A stretch of 64,000 bases of DNA from Tahibacter harae (GTDB lineage: Bacteria > Pseudomonadota > Gammaproteobacteria > Xanthomonadales > Rhodanobacteraceae). The stretch is from assembly GCF_024437735.1 (NCBI RefSeq), contig NZ_JANFQO010000015.1, positions 99,308 to 163,307 on the forward strand. The letters run 5' to 3'. Below the pieces are notes generated by a model that ran no database searches, had not been told where the DNA came from, and saw only the letters and a list, made by a program, of their open reading frames with translations. The position numbers and the translations under genes were made by a program. Position 1 is the first letter of the stretch; each line of letters opens with the position of its first letter. Below are positions 43,134-55,785 of the stretch, one piece after another.

Positions 43134-44282
43134 ATGGCCGCATCGGCGGAAGTCCGCTTTCTTTCCGGCCTGGACGAGATCGCGGCACAGGACTGGGATG
43201 CCCTGCGCCCCGACGACAACCCGTTCCTGGCCCATGCCTTCCTGGCCGGCCTGGAACGTCACGGCTGCATCCGTGCCGAGCTGGGCTGGCTGCCGTGGCA
43301 CGCCGTGCTGCTGGATGCCGGCCGCGCCGTGGCCGCGGCACCCTGCTATCTCAAGGACAACTCCCACGGCGAGTTCGTGTTCGACTGGTCCTGGGCCGAG
43401 GCCTACCAGCGCCACGGCCTGGATTACTACCCCAAACTGCTCGTCGCCGTGCCTTACTCGCCTGTGACCGGGCCGCGCCTGCTCGGCGCGCCGGCGCAGC
43501 GGCAGGTGCTGTTGCGGGCGCTGAGCCAAGCCTGCGGGCGCTACGGGCTGTCCTCGGCGCATGTGAATTTCGTCGCGGAGGACAGTGCCGCCGACTTCGC
43601 CGCCGATACCTGGCTGCCGCGGCACGACTGGCAGTTCCACTGGCACAACCGCGGCTACCGCGACTTCGACGATTTCCTCGCCGCGCTCAAGCCGAAGAAG
43701 CGCAAGAACCTGCGCCAGGAGCGCGCCCGCGTCGCCGCCCAGGGCGTGAGCCTGGAAACCCTGCACGGCGACGAGCTGGACGACGCCGACTGGCACTTCG
43801 TGCACGCCTGCTACAAAGAAACATTCGCCGAAAAAGGCAATTATCCCGCCCTGACCGAGGCATTCCTGCGCCACCTGGGCCAGGCCATGCCGCGCAATCT
43901 GGTCGTATTCCTGGCGCGCCAGCATGGCGAACGGGTAGCCATGGCGCTGTGCCTGCGCAGCCATGGCACCTTGTACGGCCGCTACTGGGGCTGCACGCGC
44001 GAGATTCCCGGCCTGCATTTTGAAGCCTGCTATTACCAGGGCCTGGATTATTGCCTGCGCGAGGGGCTGCAGCGTTTCGAGCCCGGCGCCCAGGGCGAGC
44101 ACAAGATCGCGCGCGGCTTCCTGCCCACGCCCACCCGCTCCTTCCACTACATCGCGCAGCCACCGTTCCGCGAGGCGATACGGCGCGCGCTGCAGACCGA
44201 AGAATTGCACTGGCAGCACAACGGCGCGTATTTCCGCGCCCAGTCGCCCTATGCCGACGACGACAGCGGAGCCGGCGCATGA
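43134..44282 (+). CDS. FemAB/GNAT-like acyltransferase (DUF482 family)
   Basis: 382 aa, annotated in related genomes as a GNAT or 'peptidogalycan biosynthesis' protein (DUF482). The family hallmarks are FDWSWAEAYQRHGLDYYPKL early, the KPKKRKNLRQERARV segment in the middle, and FHYIAQPPFREAI at the end. Two tandem GNAT-like folds are expected. The biochemical role is not established. It sits between trxB and aat, overlapping aat by 4 nt (ATGA), a placement conserved in several gammaproteobacteria. Confidence 0.85.
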   Translation: MAASAEVRFLSGLDEIAAQDWDALRPDDNPFLAHAFLAGLERHGCIRAELGWLPWHAVLLDAGRAVAAAPCYLKDNSHGEFVFDWSWAEAYQRHGLDYYPKLLVAVPYSPVTGPRLLGAPAQRQVLLRALSQACGRYGLSSAHVNFVAEDSAADFAADTWLPRHDWQFHWHNRGYRDFDDFLAALKPKKRKNLRQERARVAAQGVSLETLHGDELDDADWHFVHACYKETFAEKGNYPALTEAFLRHLGQAMPRNLVVFLARQHGERVAMALCLRSHGTLYGRYWGCTREIPGLHFEACYYQGLDYCLREGLQRFEPGAQGEHKIARGFLPTPTRSFHYIAQPPFREAIRRALQTEELHWQHNGAYFRAQSPYADDDSGAGA

Positions 44283-45010
44283 TCCGCATTCCGATACTGC
44301 ACGCCGGCCGCAACGAGGAATTCCCGGCCGTGGAAACCGCCCTGCGCGAGCCCAACGGCCTGCTCGCCGCCGGCGGCGATCTTGGCCCCGGGCGCCTGCT
44401 CGACGCCTATCGCCAGGGCATCTTTCCGTGGTTCTCCGAAGGCGAGCCGATACTGTGGTGGTCGCCGGACCCGCGCATGGTGTTCGCCACCGGCGCCATG
44501 CACCAGTCGCGCACACTGCGCCGCTGGCTGCGCGACTGCGACTGGGAGATCCGCGCCGACAGCGTGTTCGCCCGCGTGATGCAGGCCTGCGCCGCGCCGC
44601 GGCCGGGGCAGTCCGGCACCTGGATCAGTCCGGCCATGCTGGCGGCGTATGGGCAGTTGCACCGGCTGGGTCACGCGCATTCGGTCGAGGTGTTCACCGG
44701 CGGAGAACTGGTCGGCGGCATCTACGGCGTGGCCATAGGCCGCATGTTCTACGGCGAATCCATGTTCAGCGCTGCCGGCAACGGCTCCAAGGTCGCCCTG
44801 CTCGCCCTGGCCCGGCTGCTCGCCCGGCGCGGCTGGCCGCTGATCGACGCCCAGGTCAGTTCCGACCACCTCACCACGCTGGGCGCCTACGAAATGCCGC
44901 GGCGCGAATTCAGCCGGCGCATTGCCGAACTGACCGCAAAGCCCGGCCAGATCGGCAGCTGGGCCGCCGACGTGGCCGGCTGGCGCGGCCGCGACCTGTT
45001 GCAGGACTGA
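44279..45010 (+). CDS. aat: Leucyl/phenylalanyl-tRNA--protein transferase
   Basis: 243 aa enzyme of the bacterial N-end rule that adds Leu or Phe to proteins starting with Lys or Arg, making them ClpS/ClpAP substrates. Family features are LLAAGGDLGPGRLLDAYRQG, FPWFSEGEPILWWSPDPRMV, the GTWISPAM segment, and GGIYGVAIGRMFYGESMFS. The start overlaps the previous stop by 4 nt. ClpA and ClpS, which act on the products, are encoded about 0.7 kb further on the other strand. Confidence 0.96.
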   Translation: MIRIPILHAGRNEEFPAVETALREPNGLLAAGGDLGPGRLLDAYRQGIFPWFSEGEPILWWSPDPRMVFATGAMHQSRTLRRWLRDCDWEIRADSVFARVMQACAAPRPGQSGTWISPAMLAAYGQLHRLGHAHSVEVFTGGELVGGIYGVAIGRMFYGESMFSAAGNGSKVALLALARLLARRGWPLIDAQVSSDHLTTLGAYEMPRREFSRRIAELTAKPGQIGSWAADVAGWRGRDLLQD

Positions 45011-45247
45011 GACGGTCTTGCTTCCCGTGGGGCGCCTAACGTGGCATCATCCCGCGCCGCTCCGCCGAGGGGCTTGAAAAAGGGCCGCGGCGCCCTTTCT
45101 CAATGCGGCGACGCAGGCCAGTCCTGCAGCTTGCGCGAATCGTGGCCGGAGAAGCGGCCGCCGTTTGCGGCGAACCACTCCGGAATCGCGCCAGGGCATT
45201 GATTTCCCAAAGCTTCCTGCCGCGACCACAGCCAAAACGAAGGGCCA

Positions 45248-45466
45248 ATGTCCAAAGACGATGTCATCGAGATGGAAGGCACGGTGCTTGAAACCCTGCC
45301 CAACACCATGTTCCGCGTGAAGCTGGAAAACGGCCACGTGGTCACCGCCCATATTTCGGGCCGCATGCGCAAGAACTACATCCGCATCCTGACCGGCGAC
45401 AAGGTCAAGTGCGAGATGACGCCCTACGACCTTACCAAGGGTCGCATCACCTACCGCATGAAGTAA
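45248..45466 (+). CDS. infA: Translation initiation factor IF-1
   Basis: 72 aa single S1/OB-fold protein that binds the ribosomal A site during initiation. [19 protein letters not shown], the [10 protein letters not shown] strand, the [11 protein letters not shown] segment and the end KGRITYRMK are near-universal in gammaproteobacteria. It lies downstream of aat with a 237-nt gap, so it probably has its own promoter there, although I cannot place it. Confidence 0.97.
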   Translation: MSKDDVIEMEGTVLETLPNTMFRVKLENGHVVTAHISGRMRKNYIRILTGDKVKCEMTPYDLTKGRITYRMK

Positions 45467-45605
45467 GCCGCGCCTCGCCGCGCGATCCGGCCGAGCCCTG
45501 CCCGGCCGGCAGCGGCATCGCCCGCAGCGGGCGGAACGCGGCTTCGCACCGGCCGGCACGCGCCGGCGTTGCGAAATGTCTGCGACGCCCTGGCACAGGC
45601 GACAG

Positions 45606-45634
45606 AAAAAAGCCCGGACCAGCCGGGCTTTTTT
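45606..45634. terminator. Bidirectional terminator between infA and clpA
   Basis: A 7-bp stem (AGCCCGG, five-base loop, CCGGGCT) is flanked by an A-run on the left and a T-run on the right, so it can stop both the plus-strand infA transcript and the minus-strand clpA transcript. Confidence 0.9.
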
Positions 45635-45657
45635 CATTGGTGCTTTGGTACGGCGGT

Positions 45658-47934
45658 TTACTCGACCGTCGCCTCCAGCTTCTCGTCCGCCGCCTCGACG
45701 CGCACATCGAGCTTGCCGTCGACCACCGACAGCAACACCCGGCCGCCGCTGACCAGCTTGCCGAACAGCAGTTCGTCGGCCAGCGCGCGCTTGACGTTGT
45801 CCTGGATCACCCGCGCCATCGGGCGGGCGCCCATCTGCGGATCGAAGCCATGCTCGGCCAGCCAGCGGCGGGCATCCATGTCCACATGCAGCGAGACGAA
45901 CTTCTCGTGCAGCTGGGTTTCCAGTTCGATCAGGAACTTGTCCACCACGCGCAGGATGTGATCCAGGTCCAGCGCACCGAACTGCACGATCGCATCCAGG
46001 CGGTTGCGGAATTCCGGCGAGAACTGGCGGCGTATCGCCTCCATCGCGTCGGTGGCGTGGTTCTGCGAGACGAAGCCGATGGTACGGCGCGCCGCCTGGG
46101 TGGCGCCGGCGTTCGTCGTCATCACCACGATCACGTTCTTGAAGTTGGCTTCACGGCCGTTGGTATCGGTCAGCGCGCCGCGGTCCATGACCTGCAGCAG
46201 GATGTTGAACACGTCCGGATGCGCCTTCTCGATCTCGTCCAGCAGCAGCACGCAATGCGGATGCTTGACGATCTGCTCGGTCAGCAGGCCGCCCTGGTCG
46301 AAGCCGACATAGCCCGGGGGCGCACCGATCAGGCGCGACACCGAATGCGCTTCCATGTACTCGGACATGTCGAAGCGGATCAGCTCTATGCCCAGTTGCA
46401 GCGCGAGCTGGCGCGTGACCTCGGTCTTGCCCACGCCGGTGGGGCCGGCGAGCAGGAAGCAGCCGATGGGCTTGGCCGGGTTGCCCAGGCCGGAGCGCGC
46501 CATCTTGATCGCGCCGGCCAGCGAATCGATGGCCTGATCCTGGCCGAACACGACCATCTTGAGGTTGCGGTCCAGCTTCTTGAGCACGTCGCGGTCGGAG
46601 GCGGACACCTGCTTGGGCGGGATCCGCGCCATGCGCGCGACGATGAACTCGATCTCGGGCACGTCGACGACGTTCTTGCGCTCTTCCTCGGGCACCAGGC
46701 GCTGGCGCGCGCCGGCTTCGTCGATCACGTCGATGGCCTTGTCCGGCAGCAGACGGTCGGCGATGTGCTTGACCGACAGATCCACCGCCGCCTTCAGCGC
46801 GTCGTTGGTGTATTCGACGTTGTGGTGTTCCTCGAAGCGCGAACGCAGGCCCTTGAGGATCTCAAAGGAATCGGCCACCGAAGGCTCGACCACGTCGATC
46901 TTCTGGAAGCGGCGGGCCAGCGCGCGGTCCTTCTCGAAGATCGCGCGGTATTCCTGGAACGTGGTCGAACCGATGCAGCGGATCTCGCCCGAGGCCAGCA
47001 TGGGCTTGATCAGGTTGGACGCATCCATGGTGCCGCCCGAGGCCGAGCCGGCGCCGATGATGGTATGGATCTCGTCGATGAACAGGATGGCCTGAGGTTC
47101 TTTCTTGAGCTGGCCGATCACCGCCTTGAGGCGCTTCTCGAAATCGCCGCGGTACTTGGTGCCGGCGACCAGGGCACCCAGGTCCAGCGCGTAGATGGTC
47201 GATTCCTTGAGCACGGCCGGCACGTCGTTCTCGACGATGCGCTTGGCCAGGCCCTCGGCCAGCGCCGTCTTGCCCACGCCGGCCTCGCCGACGTACAACG
47301 GATTGTTCTTGCGCCGGCGGCACAGCACCTGGATGGTGCGCTCCACTTCCTCGGTGCGGCCGATCAGCGGGTCGATCTTGCCCTGGCGCGCCAGTTCATT
47401 GAGGTTGGTGGCGAACTCGATCAGCGGATTGCCCTTGGGCTCGCCGCCTTCCTCGGCCTCGCGCTCGCCGCCGCCGCCGGGCTGCTGCTGCGGTTCGTGG
47501 CCGATCTTGGCGATGCCGTGGGAAATGTAGTTGACCACGTCCAGGCGGGTGATTTCCTGCTGATTGAGGAAATACACGGCGTGGGAGTCCTTTTCGCCGA
47601 AGATGGCGACCAGGACGTTGGCCCCGGTGACCTCTTTGCGGCCCGAGGACTGCACATGGTAGACGGCCCGCTGCAGCACGCGCTGGAAGCCCAGGGTGGG
47701 CTGGGTGTCGCGTTCGTCGCCGGGCGGCAGCACCGGCACGGTCTCGGCGATGATCGCCTTGAGTTCCTTGCCGAGCTTGGCTATGTCCGCACCGCAGGCG
47801 CGCAGCACGGCCGCGGCGGACGGGTTTTCCAACAAGGCCAGCAGCAGATGCTCCACGGTCATGAATTCGTGGCGCTGCTCGCGCGCATCCTTGTAGCACT
47901 GGCCAATGGTGAGTTCGAGGTCTTTGCTAAACAT
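45658..47934 (-). CDS. clpA: ATP-dependent Clp protease ATP-binding subunit ClpA
   Basis: 758 aa AAA+ unfoldase that feeds substrates to ClpP. The N-terminal Clp_N double repeat lies at about 1-140 and binds ClpS. The first AAA+ module has Walker [14 protein letters not shown] and Walker [14 protein letters not shown]. The second has [11 protein letters not shown] and [16 protein letters not shown]. The ClpP-contacting IGF-type loop is IGFVSQNH. The length matches the family. clpS lies 41 nt upstream on the same strand. Confidence 0.97.
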   Translation of the reverse strand: MFSKDLELTIGQCYKDAREQRHEFMTVEHLLLALLENPSAAAVLRACGADIAKLGKELKAIIAETVPVLPPGDERDTQPTLGFQRVLQRAVYHVQSSGRKEVTGANVLVAIFGEKDSHAVYFLNQQEITRLDVVNYISHGIAKIGHEPQQQPGGGGEREAEEGGEPKGNPLIEFATNLNELARQGKIDPLIGRTEEVERTIQVLCRRRKNNPLYVGEAGVGKTALAEGLAKRIVENDVPAVLKESTIYALDLGALVAGTKYRGDFEKRLKAVIGQLKKEPQAILFIDEIHTIIGAGSASGGTMDASNLIKPMLASGEIRCIGSTTFQEYRAIFEKDRALARRFQKIDVVEPSVADSFEILKGLRSRFEEHHNVEYTNDALKAAVDLSVKHIADRLLPDKAIDVIDEAGARQRLVPEEERKNVVDVPEIEFIVARMARIPPKQVSASDRDVLKKLDRNLKMVVFGQDQAIDSLAGAIKMARSGLGNPAKPIGCFLLAGPTGVGKTEVTRQLALQLGIELIRFDMSEYMEAHSVSRLIGAPPGYVGFDQGGLLTEQIVKHPHCVLLLDEIEKAHPDVFNILLQVMDRGALTDTNGREANFKNVIVVMTTNAGATQAARRTIGFVSQNHATDAMEAIRRQFSPEFRNRLDAIVQFGALDLDHILRVVDKFLIELETQLHEKFVSLHVDMDARRWLAEHGFDPQMGARPMARVIQDNVKRALADELLFGKLVSGGRVLLSVVDGKLDVRVEAADEKLEATVE

Positions 47935-47975
47935 GCCTTACCCCTGTATCAGGATGCGCCGGAGATGGGGACCAC

Positions 47976-48302
47976 TCAGGCTTTTTCCATGGTGCACAGC
48001 AACGGATGGTGGTTGGAACGGGCGAATTCGTTGACCTGGGTGACTTTGGTTTCTGCCACTTCCCGCGTATACAGACCGCAGACGCCGCGCCCGCGCAAAT
48101 GCACATTCAGCATCACCTCGTGGGCGCGTTCATAGGCGAAGCCGAAAAAGGCCTGCAGGATATGGACCACGAAGTCCATGGGCGTGTAGTCGTCGTTCAG
48201 CAACAGGACCTGGTACATCGGCGGGCGCGCGATCTCCGGCCGGGCTTCCTCGACCGCCAGGCCGTGATCGTGTTGCGGGTTGTGTTCGGTATTGCCAGCC
48301 AT
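47976..48302 (-). CDS. clpS: ATP-dependent Clp protease adaptor ClpS
   Basis: 108 aa N-end-rule adaptor that hands proteins with Leu, Phe, Tyr or Trp N termini to ClpA. The substrate pocket is visible as [16 protein letters not shown]. The ClpA-binding helix holds [20 protein letters not shown] and the C-terminal strand ends LLCTME. A disordered, His/Gln-containing N-terminal extension of about 27 residues is normal. It is co-directional with clpA and divergent from nudJ (109 nt between starts). Confidence 0.96.
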   Translation of the reverse strand: MAGNTEHNPQHDHGLAVEEARPEIARPPMYQVLLLNDDYTPMDFVVHILQAFFGFAYERAHEVMLNVHLRGRGVCGLYTREVAETKVTQVNEFARSNHHPLLCTMEKA

Positions 48303-48411
48303 TGTTCAACCGCGTCCCTATGCCTGATTCCAGTATAGCGCCGCTAATGGTGGCCGTAGGGCGCTTTGCAAGGGCCCGGCGGCAGCGCGGCGCTCGTGTA
48401 ACATTGCCCGG

Positions 48412-48900
48412 ATGAATGCTCCTGTCGCCGTAGCGGAAGCCGACGAGGACGCCGTCTGGCGCCCCCGCGTGACCGTCGCCACCATCGTGCCCCGGGACGG
48501 CCGCTTCCTGCTTGTGGAAGAGGACATCCGCGGCCGCCTGCTGCTCAACCAGCCCGCCGGCCACCTGGAACCCGGCGAATCCCTGGCCGATGCGGCCCGG
48601 CGCGAGACCCGCGAGGAAACCGGCTGGGATGTGAGCCTGGACTGCCTGGTCGGTGTGCATCAATGGGAAAACCCCCAGCTGGGCCGGCATTTCGTACGCT
48701 TCACCTTCGCCGCCCAACCCTTGCGCCACCATCCGCAGCAGCCGCTGGACAGCGGCATCGTCGCGGCCGTCTGGCTCAGCCGCGCCGAGATCGAGGCCGC
48801 CGCGCCGCGCCTGCGCAGCCCGCTGATCCTGGCCAGCATCGACGCCTGGCTCGGCGGCCAGCGCCTGCCGCTGGGCGCGCTGCAGTGGCTGGCACAATGA
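48412..48900 (+). CDS. nudJ: NudJ-like NUDIX hydrolase
   Basis: 162 aa. The Nudix box starts at GHLEPGESL and continues to RETREETGW, giving the G-x5-E...R-E-x-x-E-E catalytic pattern. NudJ homologues hydrolyse thiamine pyrophosphate precursors and nucleotides. The assignment to NudJ rests on the start ([19 protein letters not shown]) and on its place directly before mnmA and hflD, the same order as in E. coli. The mnmA start is 11 nt after its stop. Confidence 0.88.
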   Translation: MNAPVAVAEADEDAVWRPRVTVATIVPRDGRFLLVEEDIRGRLLLNQPAGHLEPGESLADAARRETREETGWDVSLDCLVGVHQWENPQLGRHFVRFTFAAQPLRHHPQQPLDSGIVAAVWLSRAEIEAAAPRLRSPLILASIDAWLGGQRLPLGALQWLAQ

Positions 48901-48910
48901 AAGGCCGCGT

Positions 48911-50020
48911 GTGAGCCAGCCCCTGATCATGGTCGGCGTGTCCGGCGGCGTGGATTCCTCGGTCGCCGCCCTGCTGCTGAAGCGCCAGGGCCGCAACGTG
49001 GCCGGCCTGTTCATGAAGAACTGGGAAGATGACGGCCGCCTCGGCGAATGCGATGCCGACCGCGACCGTCTGGACGCGCTGCGGGTCTGCGCCGCGCTCG
49101 ATCTGCCGTTCCACGCGCGCAATTTCTCCGGTGAATACTGGGACCAGGTTTTCACTCACTTCCTGGCCGAATACCGTGCAGGACGCACGCCCAATCCCGA
49201 CGTTCTGTGCAATCGCGAAATCAAGTTCCGCACCTTCCTCGACCATGCGCGGGAGCTGGGCGCGGACAAGATCGCCACCGGCCACTATGCCCGGGTCGAC
49301 TGTCTTGACGGCCGCTACCGCCTGTTGCGCGGCCGCGACGAGAACAAGGACCAGAGTTACTTTTTGTATACGCTGGGCCAGCAGCAGCTGGCGGCGACGG
49401 AATTCCCGGTCGGCGAGCTGCCCAAGCCGCAGGTGCGCGAACTGGCGCGCGAAGCCGGCCTGGCCACCCACGACAAGAAGGACTCCACCGGTATCTGCTT
49501 CATCGGCGAGCGCGACTTCCGCGAGTTCCTATCGCAGTACATTCCGGCCCAGGCCGGCGAAATACGCACGCCCCAGGGCGCGGTGCTGGGCACGCACCAG
49601 GGCACCATGTATTACACCCTGGGCCAGCGCCAGGGCCTGGGCATAGGCGGCCGCCGCGACGCCGACGGCCAGCCCTGGTACGTGGTCGGCAAGGATGTGG
49701 AGCAGCGTCATCTCTACGTGGCCCAGGGCAACAGCAACCACTGGCTGGACTCGCGCAGCCTGCGCGCCAGCGATGCGAGCTGGACCGCCGGCGCGCCGCC
49801 CGCCGACGGCCTGCGCTGCAGCGCCAAGACCCGCTACCGCCAGCCCGACCAGGCCTGCCGCCTGGAATTCCGCGGCGACGGCCTCATGGTGTATTTCGAC
49901 GCGCCGCAGCGCGCCGTGACGCCGGGCCAATCCATCGTGTTCTACACCGGCGAGGAATGCCTGGGCGGCGCGGTCATCGCAGCCACCGACGCACCCTACG
50001 GCGGACTCGCCCAAGGATGA
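48911..50020 (+). CDS. mnmA: tRNA-specific 2-thiouridylase MnmA
   Basis: 369 aa, installs the 2-thio group on U34 of tRNA-Lys, -Glu and -Gln using sulfur from the Tus relay. The PP-loop is GVSGGVDSS, the first catalytic cysteine is in [12 protein letters not shown], the second is in [10 protein letters not shown], and DQSYFLYTL lies between them. The start is GTG at 48911 ([11 protein letters not shown] follows); no ATG lies nearer the PP-loop. The gene is part of nudJ-mnmA-hflD, with hflD 4 nt downstream. Confidence 0.97.
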   Translation: MSQPLIMVGVSGGVDSSVAALLLKRQGRNVAGLFMKNWEDDGRLGECDADRDRLDALRVCAALDLPFHARNFSGEYWDQVFTHFLAEYRAGRTPNPDVLCNREIKFRTFLDHARELGADKIATGHYARVDCLDGRYRLLRGRDENKDQSYFLYTLGQQQLAATEFPVGELPKPQVRELAREAGLATHDKKDSTGICFIGERDFREFLSQYIPAQAGEIRTPQGAVLGTHQGTMYYTLGQRQGLGIGGRRDADGQPWYVVGKDVEQRHLYVAQGNSNHWLDSRSLRASDASWTAGAPPADGLRCSAKTRYRQPDQACRLEFRGDGLMVYFDAPQRAVTPGQSIVFYTGEECLGGAVIAATDAPYGGLAQG

Positions 50021-50024
50021 CAGC

Positions 50025-50648
50025 ATGAACGAAGCACAGGTCCTGGCCCTGGCCGGCGTATTCCAGTCCGCCGCCCTGGTGCGCAGCGCCGCCACCAGCG
50101 GCAGCCAGGACGCTGCCGCGCTGGAGGCCAGCATCGCCAGCATCCTGCGCATCGACGTCGACAGCGCCGCCGACGCCTTCGGCGGCGTGGCCGGCGTGCG
50201 CCTGGGCCTGGAAACCCTGGTGCAACAGATGGACGCCAACCCGGGCGAACTCGCCGCCAGCCAGATCGCCGTCTCCGTGCTGCGGGTCGAGCGCAAGCTG
50301 GCGCGCAACGGCGGCATGTTGCAGACCTTGCGCGACGGCATAGACGCCATCCAGCGCCAGGTCGAACACCTGGGCCTGACCCATTCCAGCGTGCTGGCGC
50401 GGCTGTCGGAGCTGTACGCCACCACCCTGTCCAACCTGCGTCCGCGCGTGGTCGTGCAGGGCAACCCGCTGTACCTGCAGCAGCCCGCCCAGGTCGAGCG
50501 CATCCGCTCCACCCTGCTCGCCGGCGTGCGTGCGGCGGTGCTGTGGCGCCAGCTCGGCGGCAGCCAGTGGCACCTGCTGTTCAAGCGCAAGCAGCTGCTG
50601 ATGCTGGCGCGCGGGCTGCTGAGCCGGGCCAAGCTCGACGGCGCCTGA
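50025..50648 (+). CDS. hflD: HflD-like protein
   Basis: 207 aa, all-helical, peripheral membrane protein of the HflD family (lysogenisation regulator of lambda CII in E. coli). The family pattern is ALAGVFQSAALVRSAA near the start, then LRVERKLARNGGMLQTLRDGI and QVEHLGLTHSSVLARLSELY. The host role is unclear; it is nearly always linked to mnmA, as here. A promoter for acnA must lie in the 199 nt after its stop. Confidence 0.93.
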   Translation: MNEAQVLALAGVFQSAALVRSAATSGSQDAAALEASIASILRIDVDSAADAFGGVAGVRLGLETLVQQMDANPGELAASQIAVSVLRVERKLARNGGMLQTLRDGIDAIQRQVEHLGLTHSSVLARLSELYATTLSNLRPRVVVQGNPLYLQQPAQVERIRSTLLAGVRAAVLWRQLGGSQWHLLFKRKQLLMLARGLLSRAKLDGA

Positions 50649-50847
50649 GCCCCGCCGCGCTCGCCGGCATATACCGTTACGGCATGGGCCGACCAAAGTC
50701 GACGCGAAAGCCTGCAGTCAAACACTCGTTTCAGGCATAATGTGGCGCTTTTTTTCTGGGTAGCCCCCGCGCAGGCGCTCGCGCCCCGGCCATTCCCCGC
50801 GGCTGCCCAGGCCCTCGGTTCCAGCCGCTGCACGCCAGGAGAACGGA

Positions 50848-53544
<2,697 letters not shown>

Positions 53545-53557
53545 GAAACCGGACCAG

Positions 53558-53590
53558 GGCGCCGCCGCTGAGCGGCGGCGCCTTTTTCTT
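53558..53590 (+). terminator. Rho-independent terminator after acnA
   Basis: An 11-bp stem, GGCGCCGCCGC, a three-base loop, and GCGGCGGCGCC, is followed by TTTTTCTTTT on the plus strand. Confidence 0.9.
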
Positions 53591-53673
53591 TTCCGGCAGT
53601 TATTGCAGTACCGGCAAGTTTCCTGCACGGGCGCTGCCCCCGGCAGACCCTGCCGACGCCTGCGTATGCGGTT

Positions 53674-54243
53674 TCAGCGGACGCGCCTGTCGTCCGCGAT
53701 CCAGTTGACCTCCCAGTTCCTGCCGCCGTCGTCGGAAAACGCCTGCTCGAAATGCACCGAGTCGCGCGTGATCGCCGAGATGACGAAGCGGACCAGAATG
53801 GTGCGGCCGCCGAATTCCTCCTGGCTGTAGAACTCGCCGCGCGCATCCTTGAAGCCGCCCACACTGGGATGCGCCAGCACGCCGCTGCGGATATTGGCGA
53901 AGTTGAGGCTCCACTGCCGCGAAACCGGGTTGTAGAGCCGCAGGCTCAGGCCCTCCAGCGTGCCGGCGGCGCCCTTGACCGACAGCTCGACCAGGTTCGC
54001 CCGTCCGTCCAGCACCTTGCTCACGGTCGTGGTGCCCTCGTAGGCCAGCCACTCCTGCGAGCCCGACAGCGGCTGCGCCAGGCGTTTCAGGCGGGTATTC
54101 CAGACGCCGACCTCGAAATCGAAATCCCGCTGGCCGTCGCGCGGCGGCGGCGCTGCCGGCGGCGCCTGCGCGGCGCACGCCGGCGACGCGGACAGCAGGG
54201 CCAGCAGTGCGGCGGCGGCGCGGATCCACGAAGGCTTTTGCAT
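53674..54243 (-). CDS. Exported DUF1579-like protein
   Basis: 189 aa. The signal peptide ends SPACA before AQAPPAAPP. The mature part starts with DFDFEVGVWNTRLKRL, a pattern seen in DUF1579-like secreted beta-barrel proteins, followed by alternating hydrophobic strands (VVELSVKGAAGTLEGLSLR, NWEVNWIADDRR). There is no catalytic motif. A GGGAGA ribosome site supports the ATG at 54243. It is divergent from an HxlR regulator with 53 nt between starts, so it is a likely target of that regulator. Confidence 0.7.
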   Translation of the reverse strand: MQKPSWIRAAAALLALLSASPACAAQAPPAAPPPRDGQRDFDFEVGVWNTRLKRLAQPLSGSQEWLAYEGTTTVSKVLDGRANLVELSVKGAAGTLEGLSLRLYNPVSRQWSLNFANIRSGVLAHPSVGGFKDARGEFYSQEEFGGRTILVRFVISAITRDSVHFEQAFSDDGGRNWEVNWIADDRRVR

Positions 54244-54296
54244 GGCGATCTCCCGTGTGCGCATGATGCGGACGAGAATGAAAGAGCGGAAAGCCC

Positions 54297-54716
54297 ATGC
54301 GCAAGAACGCACCTGCAGGTAAGCATCCCCGCGCGGCGCGGCCCAACCCGCTGGCGGATTGCCCGCTGACGGCCGCCTTCGCCGCCATCGGCGGCAAATG
54401 GAAGCTGACCCTGATCTACTGGCTGGCCCACGGCGAACTGCATTTCGCCGGCCTGCGCCGCCGCGCGGCGCCGATCTCGCCCAAGGTGCTGGCCGAACAA
54501 CTGCGCGAACTGGAAGCCGACGGCCTCGTCGAGCGTGTGCCTACAGGAGCATCGCCGGCACCGGTGATGTACCAGCTCAGCCGCTACGGCGCGGCGCTGT
54601 TGCCGCTGGTGGAAATGGTACGTGTCTGGGGCGAGGAACATTTGCGGCGCAAGCGGACCGGTGCCGCCGCCGGCACGCCGCTGGCCTGTGCCGGGTCCAT
54701 CCTGCCTGCAGGATGA
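54297..54716 (+). CDS. HxlR-family transcriptional regulator
   Basis: 139 aa winged helix protein. The HxlR core is visible: a GGKWKLTLIYWLAHGELHFA start, then ISPKVLAEQLRELEADGLVER and a wing into YQLSRYGAALLPL. HxlR proteins often sense quinones, aldehydes or thiol stress through cysteines. Cys23 in ADCPLTAAF is at the position used by several members, so redox sensing is possible. It is divergently transcribed from an exported protein, the usual regulator-target geometry. Confidence 0.88.
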   Translation: MRKNAPAGKHPRAARPNPLADCPLTAAFAAIGGKWKLTLIYWLAHGELHFAGLRRRAAPISPKVLAEQLRELEADGLVERVPTGASPAPVMYQLSRYGAALLPLVEMVRVWGEEHLRRKRTGAAAGTPLACAGSILPAG

Positions 54717-54764
54717 CTCGCCGGGCGCGGAATGCGGATGAATTTCGCCGCGGTCACCGGCGCT

Positions 54765-55259
54765 CTATCTGCCGCGTCTGGGCGCGGCGCGGTTTTCACC
54801 TTTCCACATGCGCTCGTCGTACAGGAATTCGTCGGCGCTGACGATCTGCAGCTTCTCGTACAGCGGCGAGGCGGCGCGCAGCAGCACATTGCGCTCGCTC
54901 GAAGACAGCACGCTGGGCACGCTCAGCCCGAGGCTCTTTGCAGTGCGCGCCCATTCGTCGCCGAAAGCCCGGGCGGCGCTGGGATCGTCGCTGCGCCAGT
55001 CGGGCGCGCCGGCGGCAAGGGATTCCATTTCCTCGACGACCGCGCCGGGCGGGAGTTCTATCTTCAGCTTGATATGGGGAATGCTGCGCAATTCCAGCGC
55101 GAGGTGGACGAATTTCTCCAGCAGCGCCAGGGATTCGGTAGAGGCCGTGTAGAGGATGGCGGTGCCGGCGGAATGCCAGCGGCCGGGCCAGGACTTGGCG
55201 CCTTCGACGGACAGCGGCGCGTCGGCGAACTCGCGCCGGATGACGCGCCAGACAATCAC
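54765..55259 (-). CDS. RES-domain toxin
   Basis: 164 aa, the RES family of type II toxins, which deplete cellular NAD. The family's conserved arginine, glutamate and serine are visible in GRWHSAGTAILYTA, STESLALLEKF and the VPSVLSSSERN region. The GTG start overlaps the stop of the antitoxin gene by 4 nt (GTGA), fixing the start and showing translational coupling. The length is typical of RES toxins. It is in the usual order, antitoxin then toxin. Confidence 0.88.
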   Translation of the reverse strand: MIVWRVIRREFADAPLSVEGAKSWPGRWHSAGTAILYTASTESLALLEKFVHLALELRSIPHIKLKIELPPGAVVEEMESLAAGAPDWRSDDPSAARAFGDEWARTAKSLGLSVPSVLSSSERNVLLRAASPLYEKLQIVSADEFLYDERMWKGENRAAPRRGR

Positions 55260-55702
55260 GGCACCAGGCCGTGGTAGATCTGTTCGAGCAGCAGGATCAC
55301 AGCCTCGGTACCGGCGGCGTTGTCGATCAGGTCCAGCGGGATGCGGCCGTCCAGGCCGGGCTGCGGCCGGGCCATCCACGATTTCACATTGGCGTCGTCG
55401 GCCAGCACGCGCTGGGCCACGCCGAGCAGGCCGATGATGCGGTAGAGCGCGTCGGCCTCCGCACCGGTGAGGTCGGCCTTTTCCTTGAAGCGGCGCTCCA
55501 GCGTGGACGGGCTGATGCGGATAAGCCGGGCCAGACGCTCGCGGGTGACGCCCAGGGTGCTGGCGGCGGCGTCGGCCACCGACAGGGCCAGGCCCTTGCG
55601 CAGCAGCGCGTCGAACTGCAGCGCGGTCGCCGGCACGCGAAAGCGCGCGCTGCCGCGGTTGGCTTGCAGGAAACGGGAGACGTCCTCGGCCACGGCGTTC
55701 AC
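55256..55702 (-). CDS. Xre/MbcA/ParS-type antitoxin
   Basis: 148 aa antitoxin partner of the RES toxin. It has an N-terminal Xre-like helix-turn-helix (VTRERLARLIRISPSTLERR) and the C-terminal toxin-binding MbcA/ParS domain ending LLEQIYHGLVP. GRIPLDLIDNAAGTEAV matches the DUF2384 core. The start is GTG at 55702 with GGAG 8 nt upstream; an ATG a few bases away is out of frame. It would neutralise the toxin and repress the operon. Confidence 0.88.
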   Translation of the reverse strand: MNAVAEDVSRFLQANRGSARFRVPATALQFDALLRKGLALSVADAAASTLGVTRERLARLIRISPSTLERRFKEKADLTGAEADALYRIIGLLGVAQRVLADDANVKSWMARPQPGLDGRIPLDLIDNAAGTEAVILLLEQIYHGLVP

Positions 55703-55785
55703 GGCATTGCTCCAAATGACGGCTCAAGGCCCATCATATGGGGAATATACGCGCGGTTTCCAGGCCGGCAAAGCCCGCGCCGGGC

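Noticed and set aside
45409..48135. 908-codon open frame on the plus strand opposite clpA
   Set aside because: It is the complement of a well-supported ClpA/ClpS region; long antisense frames are expected at this GC content, and the sequence is His/Gln/Ala-rich with no domain.
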